This document shows, piece by piece, positions 26,799 through 37,638 of a stretch of DNA of 45,637 bases. Numbering within the stretch: the stretch's first letter is position 1; each line of letters opens with the position of its first letter. The notes under the pieces were generated by a model, which was not told the DNA's origin, searched no databases, and worked only from the letters and a program-made list of their open reading frames with translations. Source of the DNA: an uncultured Bacilli bacterium (GTDB lineage Bacteria; Bacillota_I; Bacilli_A; RF39; UBA660); contig CAJUQG010000001.1 in assembly GCA_910588025.1 (NCBI GenBank), positions 97,725 through 143,361 on the forward strand, read 5' to 3'. The translations under genes and the position numbers were made by a program.

Positions 26799-27363
26799 AA
26801 TAATCTTCTAATAATTCATCCGTTTTCATCATACCAATTTGACCTTTCAGATACTTTTGATCTTTAAAAATCATAAAATATGGTGTCGTTCCAAATTTTT
26901 CTTGCAATTCGTTAGAATAAGCTTGAAAATTTTGATAACCATCTGTCATATTATTAATTTCTGATTGATTTAGATAATAAATATTTGTAATACCTAACTC
27001 TTCAACAACCTTTTTTAAAATTGGCACAAATCTTCGACAAGGAGCACAAGTACGTCTTCCTGAAAACACATAAATAAGTTCTCCTTTTTGAATATACTCT
27101 TGAAGTTCTATTAAATTAGTAGGTTTCATAAACGAAACATCATATTCTAAATCTACATTTTGAATTGTACTACTATCTTCTTCTTTTTTCTCTTCTTTAG
27201 AAGATTCGTCTTGTTCCTCATACGGATAATTTTGATTTGGATTTACGCGCAATATCTTCGACATAATCATATCTCCACTCATTAAAAGAATCATGACTAC
27301 CACAGCCATCGCACAAGAAATTACTTGTAAAGATTTTTCTGGCATTCCTTTTTTATTTTTCAT
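26773..27363 (-). CDS. Membrane-anchored thioredoxin-like protein (CAPC)
   Basis: 196 residues. N-terminal membrane helix (SLQVISCAMAVVVMILLMSG), a charged Ser/Glu linker, and a thioredoxin domain with YVFSGRRTCAPCRRFVPIL near residues 95-113; the cis-Pro motif is TTPYFMIF. Extracytoplasmic orientation is likely. Start lies 1 nt after the stop of the next gene upstream, so the two are coupled. Probable thiol-disulfide exchange at the cell surface, partner unknown. Confidence 0.75.
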   Translation of the reverse strand: MKNKKGMPEKSLQVISCAMAVVVMILLMSGDMIMSKILRVNPNQNYPYEEQDESSKEEKKEEDSSTIQNVDLEYDVSFMKPTNLIELQEYIQKGELIYVFSGRRTCAPCRRFVPILKKVVEELGITNIYYLNQSEINNMTDGYQNFQAYSNELQEKFGTTPYFMIFKDQKYLKGQIGMMKTDELLEDYLKELFQKY

Positions 27364-27364
27364 T

Positions 27365-27961
27365 TTACTGATTCTCCTTTTGTAACAAACGAATTACTTC
27401 GCGATATTCTTCTTTTTTCTCTAACTTTTTTTCTTCAGTCCAATAAGATTTTGGATTATCCTGAGAAAGAGTAAAACTCGTTTCATCATCAAAGAAAACG
27501 ACATTTCCCTTTATTACTCCAACTACTAACGGCGCATGCAAATCCATTTTCTTTAAATCATCAAGCACTAAGTATTGATCTACCTCTCGAACAATTCCTT
27601 GATAATTATCATGTTTTTTATTTCGATCTTCTAAAAAATTATAATAAGCAACCGAGTAATCCATTTCCCGACTAACTTGGTCCAATAACTCAGCAATAGC
27701 GCTACTCCATTCATTTTCAGAAAATCCGAAAAAAAGCAAGCCAGTTCCTCTTTCTAATAAATTTAGTGTTTCATAAGAACTTAAAACTTGAAAATGGTTA
27801 TCATGAGAAATGTTACGATACTCTTTGGAAAATAAAATAGCATCTTCCACTTCTTTCACAGTATAATTACGAGTTCCCAAAAAAATAAAAGCTACAATTA
27901 AAATGGTAAAACCCATAAAATAAAAGATTTTCATCGATAACTTTGTTGGTTTCTTTTTCAT
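27365..27961 (-). CDS. Thioredoxin-fold membrane protein lacking the CxxC motif
   Basis: 198 residues from ATG 27961 (MKKKPTKLSMKIF); a GTG 12 nt upstream is an alternative. One N-terminal membrane helix, then a thioredoxin-like domain recognised by the strand GTGLLFFGFSENEWSSAIAELLDQ (position of the usual WCxxC, here SENEW) and a cis-Pro-like LHAPLVVGVIKG. No cysteine in the active-site position, so it cannot do redox chemistry; it may be a partner or chaperone of the CAPC protein encoded directly downstream. Confidence 0.62.
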   Translation of the reverse strand: MKKKPTKLSMKIFYFMGFTILIVAFIFLGTRNYTVKEVEDAILFSKEYRNISHDNHFQVLSSYETLNLLERGTGLLFFGFSENEWSSAIAELLDQVSREMDYSVAYYNFLEDRNKKHDNYQGIVREVDQYLVLDDLKKMDLHAPLVVGVIKGNVVFFDDETSFTLSQDNPKSYWTEEKKLEKKEEYREVIRLLQKENQ

Positions 27962-28004
27962 AAGATCACTCACTTAAAAAAAGTATATCATAAATTCTAA
28001 GCAC

Positions 28005-28030
28005 AAAAAAGACACTTTTTTTAAAGTGTC
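28005..28030 (-). terminator. Terminator of the rpsB-tsf operon
   Basis: Minus-strand stem GACACTTT / AAAGTGTC (28011-28018 with 28023-28030), then TTTTTT. Confidence 0.8.
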
Positions 28031-28036
28031 AATTTC

Positions 28037-28912
28037 TTAATTACCTTTCACTTGATTCATTACTTCTTGTGCAAAATCTTCTTGACGTTTTTCAATTCCT
28101 TCGCCAACTTCATAACGAACCACTTCTTTGATTTCTCCACCATTGTTCTTTACAAAAGTTTGAACATCAACATCACCATCTTTAATAAAAGATTGTTCAG
28201 TTAAGCAAATTTCCTTGAAGAATTTATTTAGTCTACCTTCAACCATTTTACTAGCAATGTCTTCTGGTTTTCCTTCATTCATTGCCTGTTCTTTTAAAAC
28301 TTCTCGTTCACGAGCTACTTCTTCTTCTGAAACTTCACTTCTAAATACATATTTTGGATTCATTGCTGCTGCTTGCATAGAAACATCCTTAGCAACATCT
28401 TCACTAGCTCCAGCTATTTTAGATAACGCTGCAATTCTTCCACCTAAATGTAAATAAGCTCCAAATGATTCATTATCTTCTTTTGTCATAACTACAAAAC
28501 GACGGAAAGATAATTTTTCACCAATTTTAGCTGTTTTGGCAACAATTAAATCTTGAATAGTCCCTTCATTACAAGAAAGAGCAAGAGCTTCATCCATAGT
28601 AGTTGCATTAGATGCTAAAATAGATTCCCCAATTTCTTCAATCATTGCTTTGAATTCATCGTTTTTACTAACAAAATCAGTTTCAGAATTTACTTCTAAA
28701 ATAACAGCCTTATTTCCTTTTACAAAAATATTAGCAAGTCCTTCTGCTGCAATTCTAGATTCTTTTTTATTTGCTTTAGCAATTCCCTTTTCACGAAGAT
28801 AATCAATAGCAGCATCCATGTCCCCATTGCATTCAGCCAAAGCTTTCTTGCAATCCATCATACCTGCTCCTGTTGTTTCTCTTAAATTTTTTACCATTTC
28901 AGCGGTAATCAT
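28037..28912 (-). CDS. tsf: Elongation factor Ts
   Basis: 291 residues. GDP-GTP exchange factor of EF-Tu. N-terminal UBA-like domain MITAEMVKNLRETTGAGMMD, then CKKALAECNGDMDAAIDYLREKG, core NSETDFVSKNDEF (contacts EF-Tu), IGEKLSFRRF, HLGGRIAAL, and the C-terminal coiled region. Complete. 12 nt downstream of rpsB, the universal order. Confidence 0.97.
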   Translation of the reverse strand: MITAEMVKNLRETTGAGMMDCKKALAECNGDMDAAIDYLREKGIAKANKKESRIAAEGLANIFVKGNKAVILEVNSETDFVSKNDEFKAMIEEIGESILASNATTMDEALALSCNEGTIQDLIVAKTAKIGEKLSFRRFVVMTKEDNESFGAYLHLGGRIAALSKIAGASEDVAKDVSMQAAAMNPKYVFRSEVSEEEVAREREVLKEQAMNEGKPEDIASKMVEGRLNKFFKEICLTEQSFIKDGDVDVQTFVKNNGGEIKEVVRYEVGEGIEKRQEDFAQEVMNQVKGN

Positions 28913-28924
28913 GATTATTCCTCC

Positions 28925-29860
28925 TTATTTTGTTAAAGCTGCAACTAATTCTTCTTTTTTCATTGCACTATAACCTTTAATACCAGCATCTTTCGCTAAG
29001 TTCTTTAATTCAGTTAGTGTTTTATTAGATAAAACTTCTTCTTTTGCTTGTTCATTTGCTACTTCTTTTACTGTTTTATCTTCTTTTAAAGCTTCTTCCA
29101 TTACATTTTCAGTAGCTTCTTTTTTTTCTTCTTTATTCGCTTTTTTCTTGTCTTCTTCTGTTACATAATCAACCATTTCAAGTCCATTTGCTTCACAAAT
29201 AGCATTATTAAGTACTCCAAGAACAACTTTAACAGAACGTACTGCATCGTCATTACCAGGAATAACAAAATCAACATCATCTGGATCACAATTTGTATCA
29301 ACAAGACCAAAGACTGGAATATTTAATTTTCTTGCTTCACGAATTGCGTTAATTTCCTTTTTAGGATCCACAATAATTAAAGCTTGAGGAATTTTTACCA
29401 TTCCACGAATACCACATAATAAGCGATTTAATTTTTCGTATTCTTTCTTTAATCCAATAACTTCTTTTTTTGGTAATACATCGAAAATACCATTCTTTTC
29501 CATATTTTCAATTTCTTCTAAACGTTTTACACGTCTTCTAATTGTACGGAAATTCGTTAATGTACCACCAAGCCATCTTTCTGTAACATAAAATGAATTA
29601 CTTCTAGTTGCTTCTTCTTTTGCTACTTCACTAGCTTGTTTTTTGGTACCAACAAATAAGAATGTTCCTCCATTTTCAGCAATTTTCTTAAGCTCAACAT
29701 AAGCTTCTTCAATTTTTTCTGCTGTTTTTTGCAAGTCAATAATATAAATATCTTCTCTTGCAGTAAAGATATACGGTTTCATTTTTGGATTCCAACGTTT
29801 AGTTTGATGTCCAAAATGAACTCCTGCTTCTAAAAGATTACTCATAGAAACTACGGCCAT
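28925..29860 (-). CDS. rpsB: Ribosomal protein uS2 with C-terminal SAP/Rho-N-like extension
   Basis: 311 residues; a normal bacterial uS2 is about 230-260. The core is standard: SNLLEAGVHFGHQTKRWNPKM, FVGTKKQASEVAKEEA, ERWLGGTLTNFRTI, PQALIIVDPKKEINAIREA, PVFGLVDTNCDPDDVD, IPGNDDAVRSVKVV. After residue about 235 comes an acidic/lysine linker and a final 30-residue module (LTELKNLAKDAGIKGYSAMK) of the SAP/HeH or Rho N-terminal type, a nucleic-acid-binding helix-extended-loop-helix. The extension is seen in some Firmicutes/Mollicutes relatives. Confidence 0.95.
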   Translation of the reverse strand: MAVVSMSNLLEAGVHFGHQTKRWNPKMKPYIFTAREDIYIIDLQKTAEKIEEAYVELKKIAENGGTFLFVGTKKQASEVAKEEATRSNSFYVTERWLGGTLTNFRTIRRRVKRLEEIENMEKNGIFDVLPKKEVIGLKKEYEKLNRLLCGIRGMVKIPQALIIVDPKKEINAIREARKLNIPVFGLVDTNCDPDDVDFVIPGNDDAVRSVKVVLGVLNNAICEANGLEMVDYVTEEDKKKANKEEKKEATENVMEEALKEDKTVKEVANEQAKEEVLSNKTLTELKNLAKDAGIKGYSAMKKEELVAALTK

Positions 29861-29970
29861 AATAAACCCTCCTTCGTTTTTTCACCTGTAACAAATCATC
29901 AAAGTATTTACACCTCTTCGGCACTCGAAAATACCTCTCCTCATTACATGTCTATTTGCTTACTAAAAGC
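29861..29970 (-). promoter_or_regulatory. Structured leader of rpsB-tsf
   Basis: The approximately 110-nt untranslated leader contains a hairpin closed by GTATTT and AAATAC around 29907-29937 with internal GAGTGCCGAAGAGG, and ends in the strong ribosome site AAGGAGGG. A ribosomal-protein autoregulatory leader is plausible, but I cannot match it to a named motif. Confidence 0.45.
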
Positions 29971-29977
29971 CACTTGT

Positions 29978-30006
29978 ATTTTATCAAAAGAAAAACAGAA
30001 TTCCAA
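29978..30006 (-). promoter_or_regulatory. Promoter of rpsB-tsf
   Basis: TTGGAA (30001-30006), a 17-nt spacer and TAAAAT (29978-29983) on the minus strand. It lies about 75 nt from the array edge, so rpsB need not depend on transcription through the array. Confidence 0.7.
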
Positions 30007-30080
30007 GTGTTTTCTCTATTTTATTTCTAAAGACAACAAAAAATACCTCTTTTTATTAACTGAAAAAGAAAATAATACTT

Positions 30081-31070
30081 CTATGATTGAATATCTTAAG
30101 CTTATAAACTTATTTCTATATTTTAAATCATAGTAAAATACCAGCGAAAACTAACTGTCGTACCTGCATGACCATACGTATTACCAAAGGCAAACATCGA
30201 AGCATCAGTGCCATGAGAGAAATTCGTACCACGAAAGAACCAAGAATAATCATGAGTGACAAATCAAGGAACCATACTATAAAAGAAGTAATATAATTCA
30301 TATAAAATTATAATCTACTAATATGTTTTATAGTTAAAAAAGACGCGAAAACTACCTTGAAGAAATGCTTTACCAATCGCTATATAAGTGGTAAACACAC
30401 CAGATACTGTACCATTATTAATAGCACCACCACGAGAAAACCAAGGACAATCACAATAGACAAACCAAGGAATTATACTATAAAAGAAGTAATACAATTC
30501 ATATAAAATTATAATTTACTAATATGTTTTATAGTTAACAAAAGCGCGAAAACTACCCTGAAGATACACTTTACCAACAGCTATATAAGAGGAAAACACT
30601 CCAGTATCTGTACCAAGTGTAACAGCACCACCACGCTCGAACCAAGGACTAACAGAATAGACAAACCAAGGAATCATACTATAAAAGAAGTAATACAATT
30701 CATATAAAATTATGATTTACTAATATGTTTTATAGTTAACAAAAGCGCGAAAACTACCATTACCATACGAATTACCGTACGCAACACCAAAAGCAAACAC
30801 ACCAGATTCTGTACCAGCAAAGTAAACGTTACCACGAATGAACCAAGAAACCCAGTGCTCGACAAACCAAGGAACCATACTATAAAAGAAATAAGATAAT
30901 TCATATAAAATTATAATTTACTAATATGTTTTATAGTTAAAAAAGACACGAAAACTACCAGCAATAACCATAGGACCAAGTGCTCCACCAACCGAAAACA
31001 CTCCAGAAACTGCACCATACGTAAAAGCTCCACTACGATAGAACCAAGAAGTCCAGTGTGCGACAAACCA
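30081..31070 (-). repeat. Array block 1: cassettes C1-C5 with exact 201-bp period
   Basis: Cores: C1 30144-30266, C2 30345-30467, C3 30546-30668, C4 30747-30869, C5 30948-31070. Each core is 123 nt and each spacer 78 nt. The four spacers differ at only a few positions (each holds ACTATAAAA ... TTTTATAGT), whereas the cores differ at dozens. C4 is one of the cassettes closest to the TR: by hand I count 19 differences, 12 of them at TR adenines although adenine is only 27 of 123 positions. Confidence 0.9.
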
Positions 31071-33027
31071 CAAAAAAATTATTTTAAAAGTCTATAATAA
31101 AAAAACAAAATAACTCAAAGAAAACTATTTTTCGTTCATAATTTATCATAGTAAATAACGCGAAAACTAATGAAAGGTTCTAAAGATATATTTCCATAAT
31201 CTCGATTAAATGTAAACACACCAGTATAAACTCCCATAAAAACATCGCCACCACGATAAAACCAAGGTCTAGGATACCAGACAAACCAATTTTTTTAAAA
31301 CACTTCTATAATAAACATCCAAATAACTAAAGTTAGTTACCTCTGTCAATATATTATTATAGTATTATTAGCGCGAAAACTACTCCGAACTTCTGAATAC
31401 CCATTCGCCTTATCAAAACTAAACACACCAGTACCATCCCCTCTTACAAAATGCCAACTACGACCGAACCAAGGCCAAGTAAGATTGACAAACCAAAAAC
31501 TTATATTTCATCTATGAATAAAATTTAAAATAATTTCTATTTTTAGAATTCTATTAATTCATAGTAAGTAGCGCGAAAACTAGCCCACAGTAACATAGAA
31601 CCTTTCTCATTGCCAAAAGCAAACACACCAGTATCTATACCATGTGCAAAATCAACACCTCGATGAAACCAAGATTTTAAGTGATTGACAAACCACAAAA
31701 TATATTGAAAAATCTATGAATAAAATTTAAAACAATTTCTTATTTTTATAATTTTATTAATTCATAGTAAATATGGCGAAAACTACTCCAAGAAATCGAA
31801 TGTCCATACTCATGGTCTAACGCATACACACCAGATTCTGTACCATTCATAAAATCATTACCACGATAAAACCAAGGCTTCCAATGATTGACAAACCATT
31901 ATATAATTTCTATATCAACTAGCATAATATAATCCTTAAATTATCTATTGCTATAATTAAAATATAGTAAACGCGCGAAAACTATTACTAACATAAGTAT
32001 CACCATGCCCATGAGCAAAAACTAAACCAGAAGCACCTACGCCAAGCGTAAGAGTACCACCACGATCAAACCAAGGAACGCTATGAAGGACAAACCAAAG
32101 AAATAGTAGTTTATTTATAAAAAAAGAATTAGCAAAAGAATCATCAACAAATACTTTTTATGCTATTACAAAAATACAATTAGAAGAAAGAAAAAAACAA
32201 GCTAATTCCTAGGTCTTTCACTATTTTATTTAAAACAAGAAAGTAATCTATGACTTTCATTTCTTTTTAGTTCAAAACTTTATCAAGTCATAGTAAATAA
32301 CGCGAAAACTATCATGAAGACTTGCATGACCGTACGCATTACTAAGATCAAACACTGAAGCACCTGTACCATTCGTAATACCACCACCACGTATGAACCA
32401 AGGGTTCCAGTGAGTGATAAACTAGTAAATAATTTTCTATATTAACTAACATAATATAATCCTTAAATTATCTATTGCTATAATGAAAATATAGTAAACA
32501 CGCGAAAACTAATCGTAGTATACATCTGACCATCAGTAAGACCAAAAGCAAACACGCCTGCACCCATACCAACATGGTAATCAAAACCACGACCGAACCA
32601 AGGCCAAAAATGTAAGACAAACCAATCCCCTAAATTTCTATATTAACTAACATAATATAATCCTTAGATTATCTATTGCTATAATTAAAATATAGTGAAA
32701 TTGCGAAAACTAACTGTACTATATATTGCGCCATATGTAAGTCCAAAAGAAAATACACCAGCACCCATACCAACATAAAAATCATAACCACGATTGAACC
32801 AAGGCCAAAAAGATAAGACAAACCACTCCCCTAAATTTCTATATTAACTAACATAAATATAATCCTTAAATTATCTATTGCTATAATTAAAATATAGTAA
32901 AATTGCGAAAACTAACTGTAGTGTAGAAATCCCCATAAGTAAGTCCAAAAGCAAACACGGAAGCTCCTGTGCCAACATAATAATCGTAACCACGACCGAA
33001 CCAAGGATAGCCTTGATTGACAAACCT
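31071..33027 (-). repeat. Array block 2: cassettes C6-C14
   Basis: Cores: C6 31160-31288 (129 nt), C7 31373-31495, C8 31573-31695, C9 31776-31898, C10 31975-32097, C11 32302-32424, C12 32502-32624, C13 32703-32825, C14 32905-33027. The spacer before C11 is about 200 nt and contains about 120 nt of extra AT-rich DNA with no feature I recognise. C12-C14 share near-identical spacers (short stem CTATAT / ATATAG) and a 201-202-bp period. C11 begins with TAG instead of TGG. Confidence 0.88.
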
Positions 33028-35706
33028 AATTATTTAAGCAAAAATGAATCTATGACTTTTGTTTCTTTTTAAATTCAAAACTTTATCAAGTCATAGTAAG
33101 TAACGCGAAAACTATCTACACTACTGGTATTCCCACATGCAGTACTAAAAGTAAACAGACCACTTAAAAAACTAACATAATAATTACCACGACCGAACCA
33201 AGGATTCCAGTGAGCGACAAACCAAAAAAAGAATGTAACTTTTTCTATGATTAAATAATCTAAGTTTATAAACTTATTCTTATTATTTCAAATCATAGTA
33301 TGACTCGCGAAAACTAGTATTACTATCTAAACCTCCAATTGTTCTACCAGAAGCAAACACACCAGACTCTATACCATCTGGCCAATGTCCACCACGTCGA
33401 CCCCAAGGACTTACATGATAGACAAACCACATACACAAACAGCAAAACATCTAAGATTATTGATTATTTTAATCAAAAAGATTACTTTAACAACGATTTT
33501 ATCTTAGTAAATAACGCGAAAACTAACCCAATTAAGCTCTGGACCATTTCGAGTATGAACACAAAACACACCAGCAGCTATACCAACATCATTCGATCCA
33601 CCACGTCGAAACCAAGGGTGCAAAGGATAGACAAACCTTTCTATGAAAAAAATATAATAAACATGATTATTGTTTTTTTTATTTATTATTTCATAGTAAA
33701 TAACGCGAAAACTATCATGACTACTAATTCTACCATAACCATGACCAAAACCAAACACACCACCATTACTACCAGTAATTAATGATCCACCACGACTGAA
33801 CCAAGGCTTCCAATGAAGGACAAACCACATAAAATATTCTATAACAATTTTTTTCATAAATGATTTTCATCTATTTTTAAAAGTAAGTTTATTATAGTAA
33901 ATGCGCGAAAACTACCACCTAAAAAACCAGCTACAGCACCAAAGCCTAATGCACCAGTATCAGAACCTGAACTATAATTTGAACCACGCAAGACCCAAGG
34001 AGTGCCATGTAAGACAAACCTAAAATACTCTATGAAAAAGAAAACCTAAGAAATTCCAAATAAAAGAATTAATCCTATTTATTCAACTATATTCATAGTA
34101 AATAACGCGAAAACCACGACTATTATGTACAAGACCATGATCATACAAAAAGGAAAATATATTCGCACCACACCCTGTGAAAAATGAGCCACCACGCAGG
34201 AACCAAGCGTAGCCTCTTAAAAAAATAACCAAAAGTAATATAAAAATCTAAGATTATTTATGAAATAAATGCCGTATTTACTTTCCATAAGTAATTAATC
34301 TTAGTAAATACGCGAAAACTGCCATCACTATTTATAGAACCAAGCGCATTACCAAAAACAAATGCACCAGTACTTGAACCAAAATCATAATAATGACCAC
34401 GACTAAACCAAAGAGCACCATGAGCGACAAACCAAACAGTTATACTATAAAACAAGTAATATAACTTTTATGAAGCTATAATGTACTAAAATTTATTATA
34501 GTTAAAGAAGACGCGAAAACTATCCCAAATTAATGCCGAACCATCATGTATCGAAAAAGAGGTAATACCTGCAACTAAAGCAAGCGGATAATCGCCACCA
34601 CGAATGAACCAAGGACTAACAAAATAGACAAACAGAGAAATAAACAAATATTTTAGATAAATTTATGATAATATCTTTTTCGTTTTTTAAATTTACTAAA
34701 GTTTCTTTTATCATAATAAACTTGCGAAAACTACCATGAGTATCAAAAAAACCATAATAATTAATAAAAGCAAACACACCAGTCTCTGAACCAAGGGGAA
34801 AATCTGCACCACGATAGAACCAAGGATTACTAAGATTGACAAACCAAAAAGTAAACAAATATTTTAGGTAAATTTATGATAATATCTTTTTCATTTTTTA
34901 AATTTATTAAAGTTTCTTTTATCATAATAGACTTGCGAAAACTATAATTATTATTACTCATTCCATAAGTATTATTCATAGCAAACACACCCGTTTCTGT
35001 ACCAAGCGGAAAATCTGCACCACGTACGAACCAAGGATAATTACGATTGACAAACCAAAACAACGTATCTCTAAAATTCTATAATAAAAAACCAGAATAA
35101 CTCAAATAAAGCTTTCTCAGTTTATAATTTATCATAGTAAATACGCGCGAAAACTACAATTCAACAAAACTTGACCACGATCATTTTCAAAGGCAAACAC
35201 ACCAGCACTAATACCACCAGTATAAGCTCCACCACGTAAGAACCAAGAATTATTAGGATTGACAAACCAAAAGAAAAAAGAAAGTGGCACATAATAAATT
35301 CTATGACTATTATTATTAAATTAAAATTTATAATTTACATAAACATTTTAAATCATAGTAAATACCCGCGAAAACTACCCCAAGGTAGCGTGTGACCGAG
35401 ATCATTACCAAAAGCAAACACACCAGATTCTGTACCAAGGTAGACATCGTAACCACGACCAAACCAAGGATGAGTACAAGAGACAAACCTTATAAATAAA
35501 ATAAGTTTGCAAAAAAATTTTTCTATGAATAATATTAAATAATTCATTCATTATTTATAAATTTACTAATTCATAGTAAATGCGCGAAAACTAGCACCAC
35601 TATTACGAGCACCGTAATGATAACTAAAAGTAAACACAGAGCCACTAAATCCAACATAATATCCTTCACCACGATTGAACCAAGGACTAACAGGATGGAC
35701 AAACCA
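33028..35706 (-). repeat. Array block 3: cassettes C15-C27
   Basis: Cores: C15 33105-33224 (120 nt), C16 33307-33429, C17 33516-33638, C18 33705-33827, C19 33905-34021 (117 nt), C20 34107-34231 (decayed), C21 34312-34434, C22 34513-34635, C23 34724-34846, C24 34935-35057, C25 35147-35269, C26 35368-35490, C27 35584-35706. The hairpin stems before C17 and C21 are CTAAGAT / ATCTTAG types. C17 and C18 happen to be open in one frame across their spacer. C23 and C24 share near-identical spacers and the LGT-type middle segment. Confidence 0.88.
34107..34231 (-). pseudogene. Decayed cassette C20
   Basis: The 3' end is recognisable (TTTTCGC), but the interior has lost the GVFAF pattern, the length is not a multiple of three (about 125 nt), and the TGGTTTGTC start is degraded. 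It shows that cassettes can decay, in contrast to the frame-perfect majority. Confidence 0.6.
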
Positions 35707-37638
35707 AGGTAAAAAATAAAAATTTCAAATATTCTACTTTCTTTATTTTTCTTTCTATGTTTTTATCCCTAAGGATTGGAATTAAATTTCTATATCTTTC
35801 TAAAATTATTATTATAATCTTTTTGAATTACATAAAATATAGTCACCGATAAAGCGCGAAAACTACCACTATTCCAAGCTTGAGCATATTCATTATCAAA
35901 GGTAAACACACCAGCATTTAATCCTACTGACCAAACACCACTACGTATGAACCAAGGACTAATAGGATAGACAAACCAATTTTAATTTAATCCCAATTTT
36001 TCTTCAAATTCTGTGACACAATTTTATAAACTTTTTATTTATTCAAAATATTTTTTATCATAGTCAAACACTAGCGAAAACTATTTGGTAACCAAGAATT
36101 TCCCTCAAAACTTTCTAAAGCAAACACGCCAGACTCTGTACCAAGCGGAAAATCTGCACCACGGACGAACCAAGAATTCCCATAATTGACAAACCAATTT
36201 TTTTATTTTCATCATTTTATTTACAACAAAATATAATTCTATGATTTCATTTCTTTTTAATTTGAACATTTACAAATCATAGTAATATCGACGCGAAAAC
36301 TATGCGTAGGTAACAAACGTCCACACTCAAGATCAAAACTAAACACACCAGCATCTGTGCCATGAATATGACGTGTACCACGCATGATCCAAGGTCTAGA
36401 CGGCAAGACAAACCAAAAAAACAGACAACTAAAATTCTATAATAAGAAACCAAAATACCTCAAAAAGTACTCTTTGTTTTATATTTTATTATAGTAAATA
36501 CCAGCGAAAACTATCCATATTACCTAAAGTCCCTTCCACATGAAAAAAAACAAACACACCAGTATCTACACCACCAGTATAAACTCCACTACGACGAAAC
36601 CAAGGGTAATAACGATTGACAAACCACAAAATATATTGAAAAATCTATGAATAAATCCAAATAATTTTTGATTACTTAGGACTTTAACTATTCATAGTAA
36701 ATACCCGCGAAAACTACCATCAGGACTACTAAAAGCATGCGCAGGACCAAAAGCAAACACACCGGACTCTGTACCAACGTGAAAATCATGACCACGAGCA
36801 AACCAAAGAGAAACAGAACGAACAAACCAAAACAATTTTTTGATTTCTATGAATTAAACCAAATAACTTTTATTACTTTTGACCTAATCAATTCATAGTA
36901 AATAACGCGAAAACTACCACCACCCGAATAACCGCCCGCATTACCAAAAGCCAATACACCAGTATCTGCACCAACGTAATTCTCAACACCACGAGAGAAC
37001 CAAGGAGAACCCTGATCGACAAACCAAATGTAGTTTTTATAAAAAATTTCTATGATTATAAACTTCTTAATCTTTTTAAAATTTATAAGTTTTTTTTGAA
37101 ATCATAGTAAATATCGCGAAAACTATAATTAATATCTTCTATAGCAAAAGTATATAAAAAATAAAACACACCAGCACTAATACCACCAGTATAAGCTCCA
37201 CCACGCCTGAACCAAGGGTAGTAATCATTGACAAACCAAAAAAGCAGATTTTGCTTCTATGAAAAAGTTTTAAATCAAATAAATTTATTATTCACTATTT
37301 TATTCATAGTATATATGTGCGAAAACTACCCCAAGAGGCCACCTGACCGTAGTCGCTACCAAAAACAAACACACCAGATGCTCCACCATTCATAAAAGCA
37401 CAACTACGAGTGAACCAAGAATGAGTATGAGAGACAAACCAGAAATTTTTTTATTCTATGAAAAAATCTTATAAATTATTAATTTATTCAAGATTATATT
37501 TTTCATAGTAAACACGCGAAAACTATCATTACCATTTGAATTACCATACGCACTGCCAAAAGCAAACACCGATACACCTGTACCAACAAAGTTACCACTA
37601 CCACGATTGTACCAAGGATAATCACAATAGACAAATCA
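35707..37638 (-). repeat. Array block 4: cassettes C28-C36
   Basis: Cores: C28 35856-35978, C29 36074-36196, C30 36293-36415, C31 36504-36626, C32 36707-36829, C33 36907-37026 (120 nt), C34 37116-37238, C35 37319-37441, C36 37516-37638. The 149-nt spacer before C28 contains a TTTATCC....AAGGATTGG motif (35759-35791) also seen near 41648 and next to the TR. C36 is close to the TR in its 3' half. Confidence 0.88.

Noticed and set aside
29861..29945. Lysine riboswitch in the rpsB leader
   Set aside because: Fragments such as GAGTGCCGAAGAGG look similar at a glance, but the leader is too short and the gene context (uS2) does not fit.
29948..30133. Small plus-strand ORF beside rpsB
   Set aside because: No ribosome site; overlaps the rpsB promoter and the first array hairpin; composition is that of AT-rich intergenic DNA.
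33339..33782. 147-residue plus-strand ORF in the array
   Set aside because: Antisense shadow of C16-C18; Thr/Asn/His-rich low-complexity product explained by the complement of the scaffold codons.
33504..33857. Two-cassette minus-strand ORF as a real gene
   Set aside because: The ORF arises because the C17-C18 spacer lacks a stop in that frame; its N-terminus is spacer sequence with no ribosome site. Treated as part of the array.
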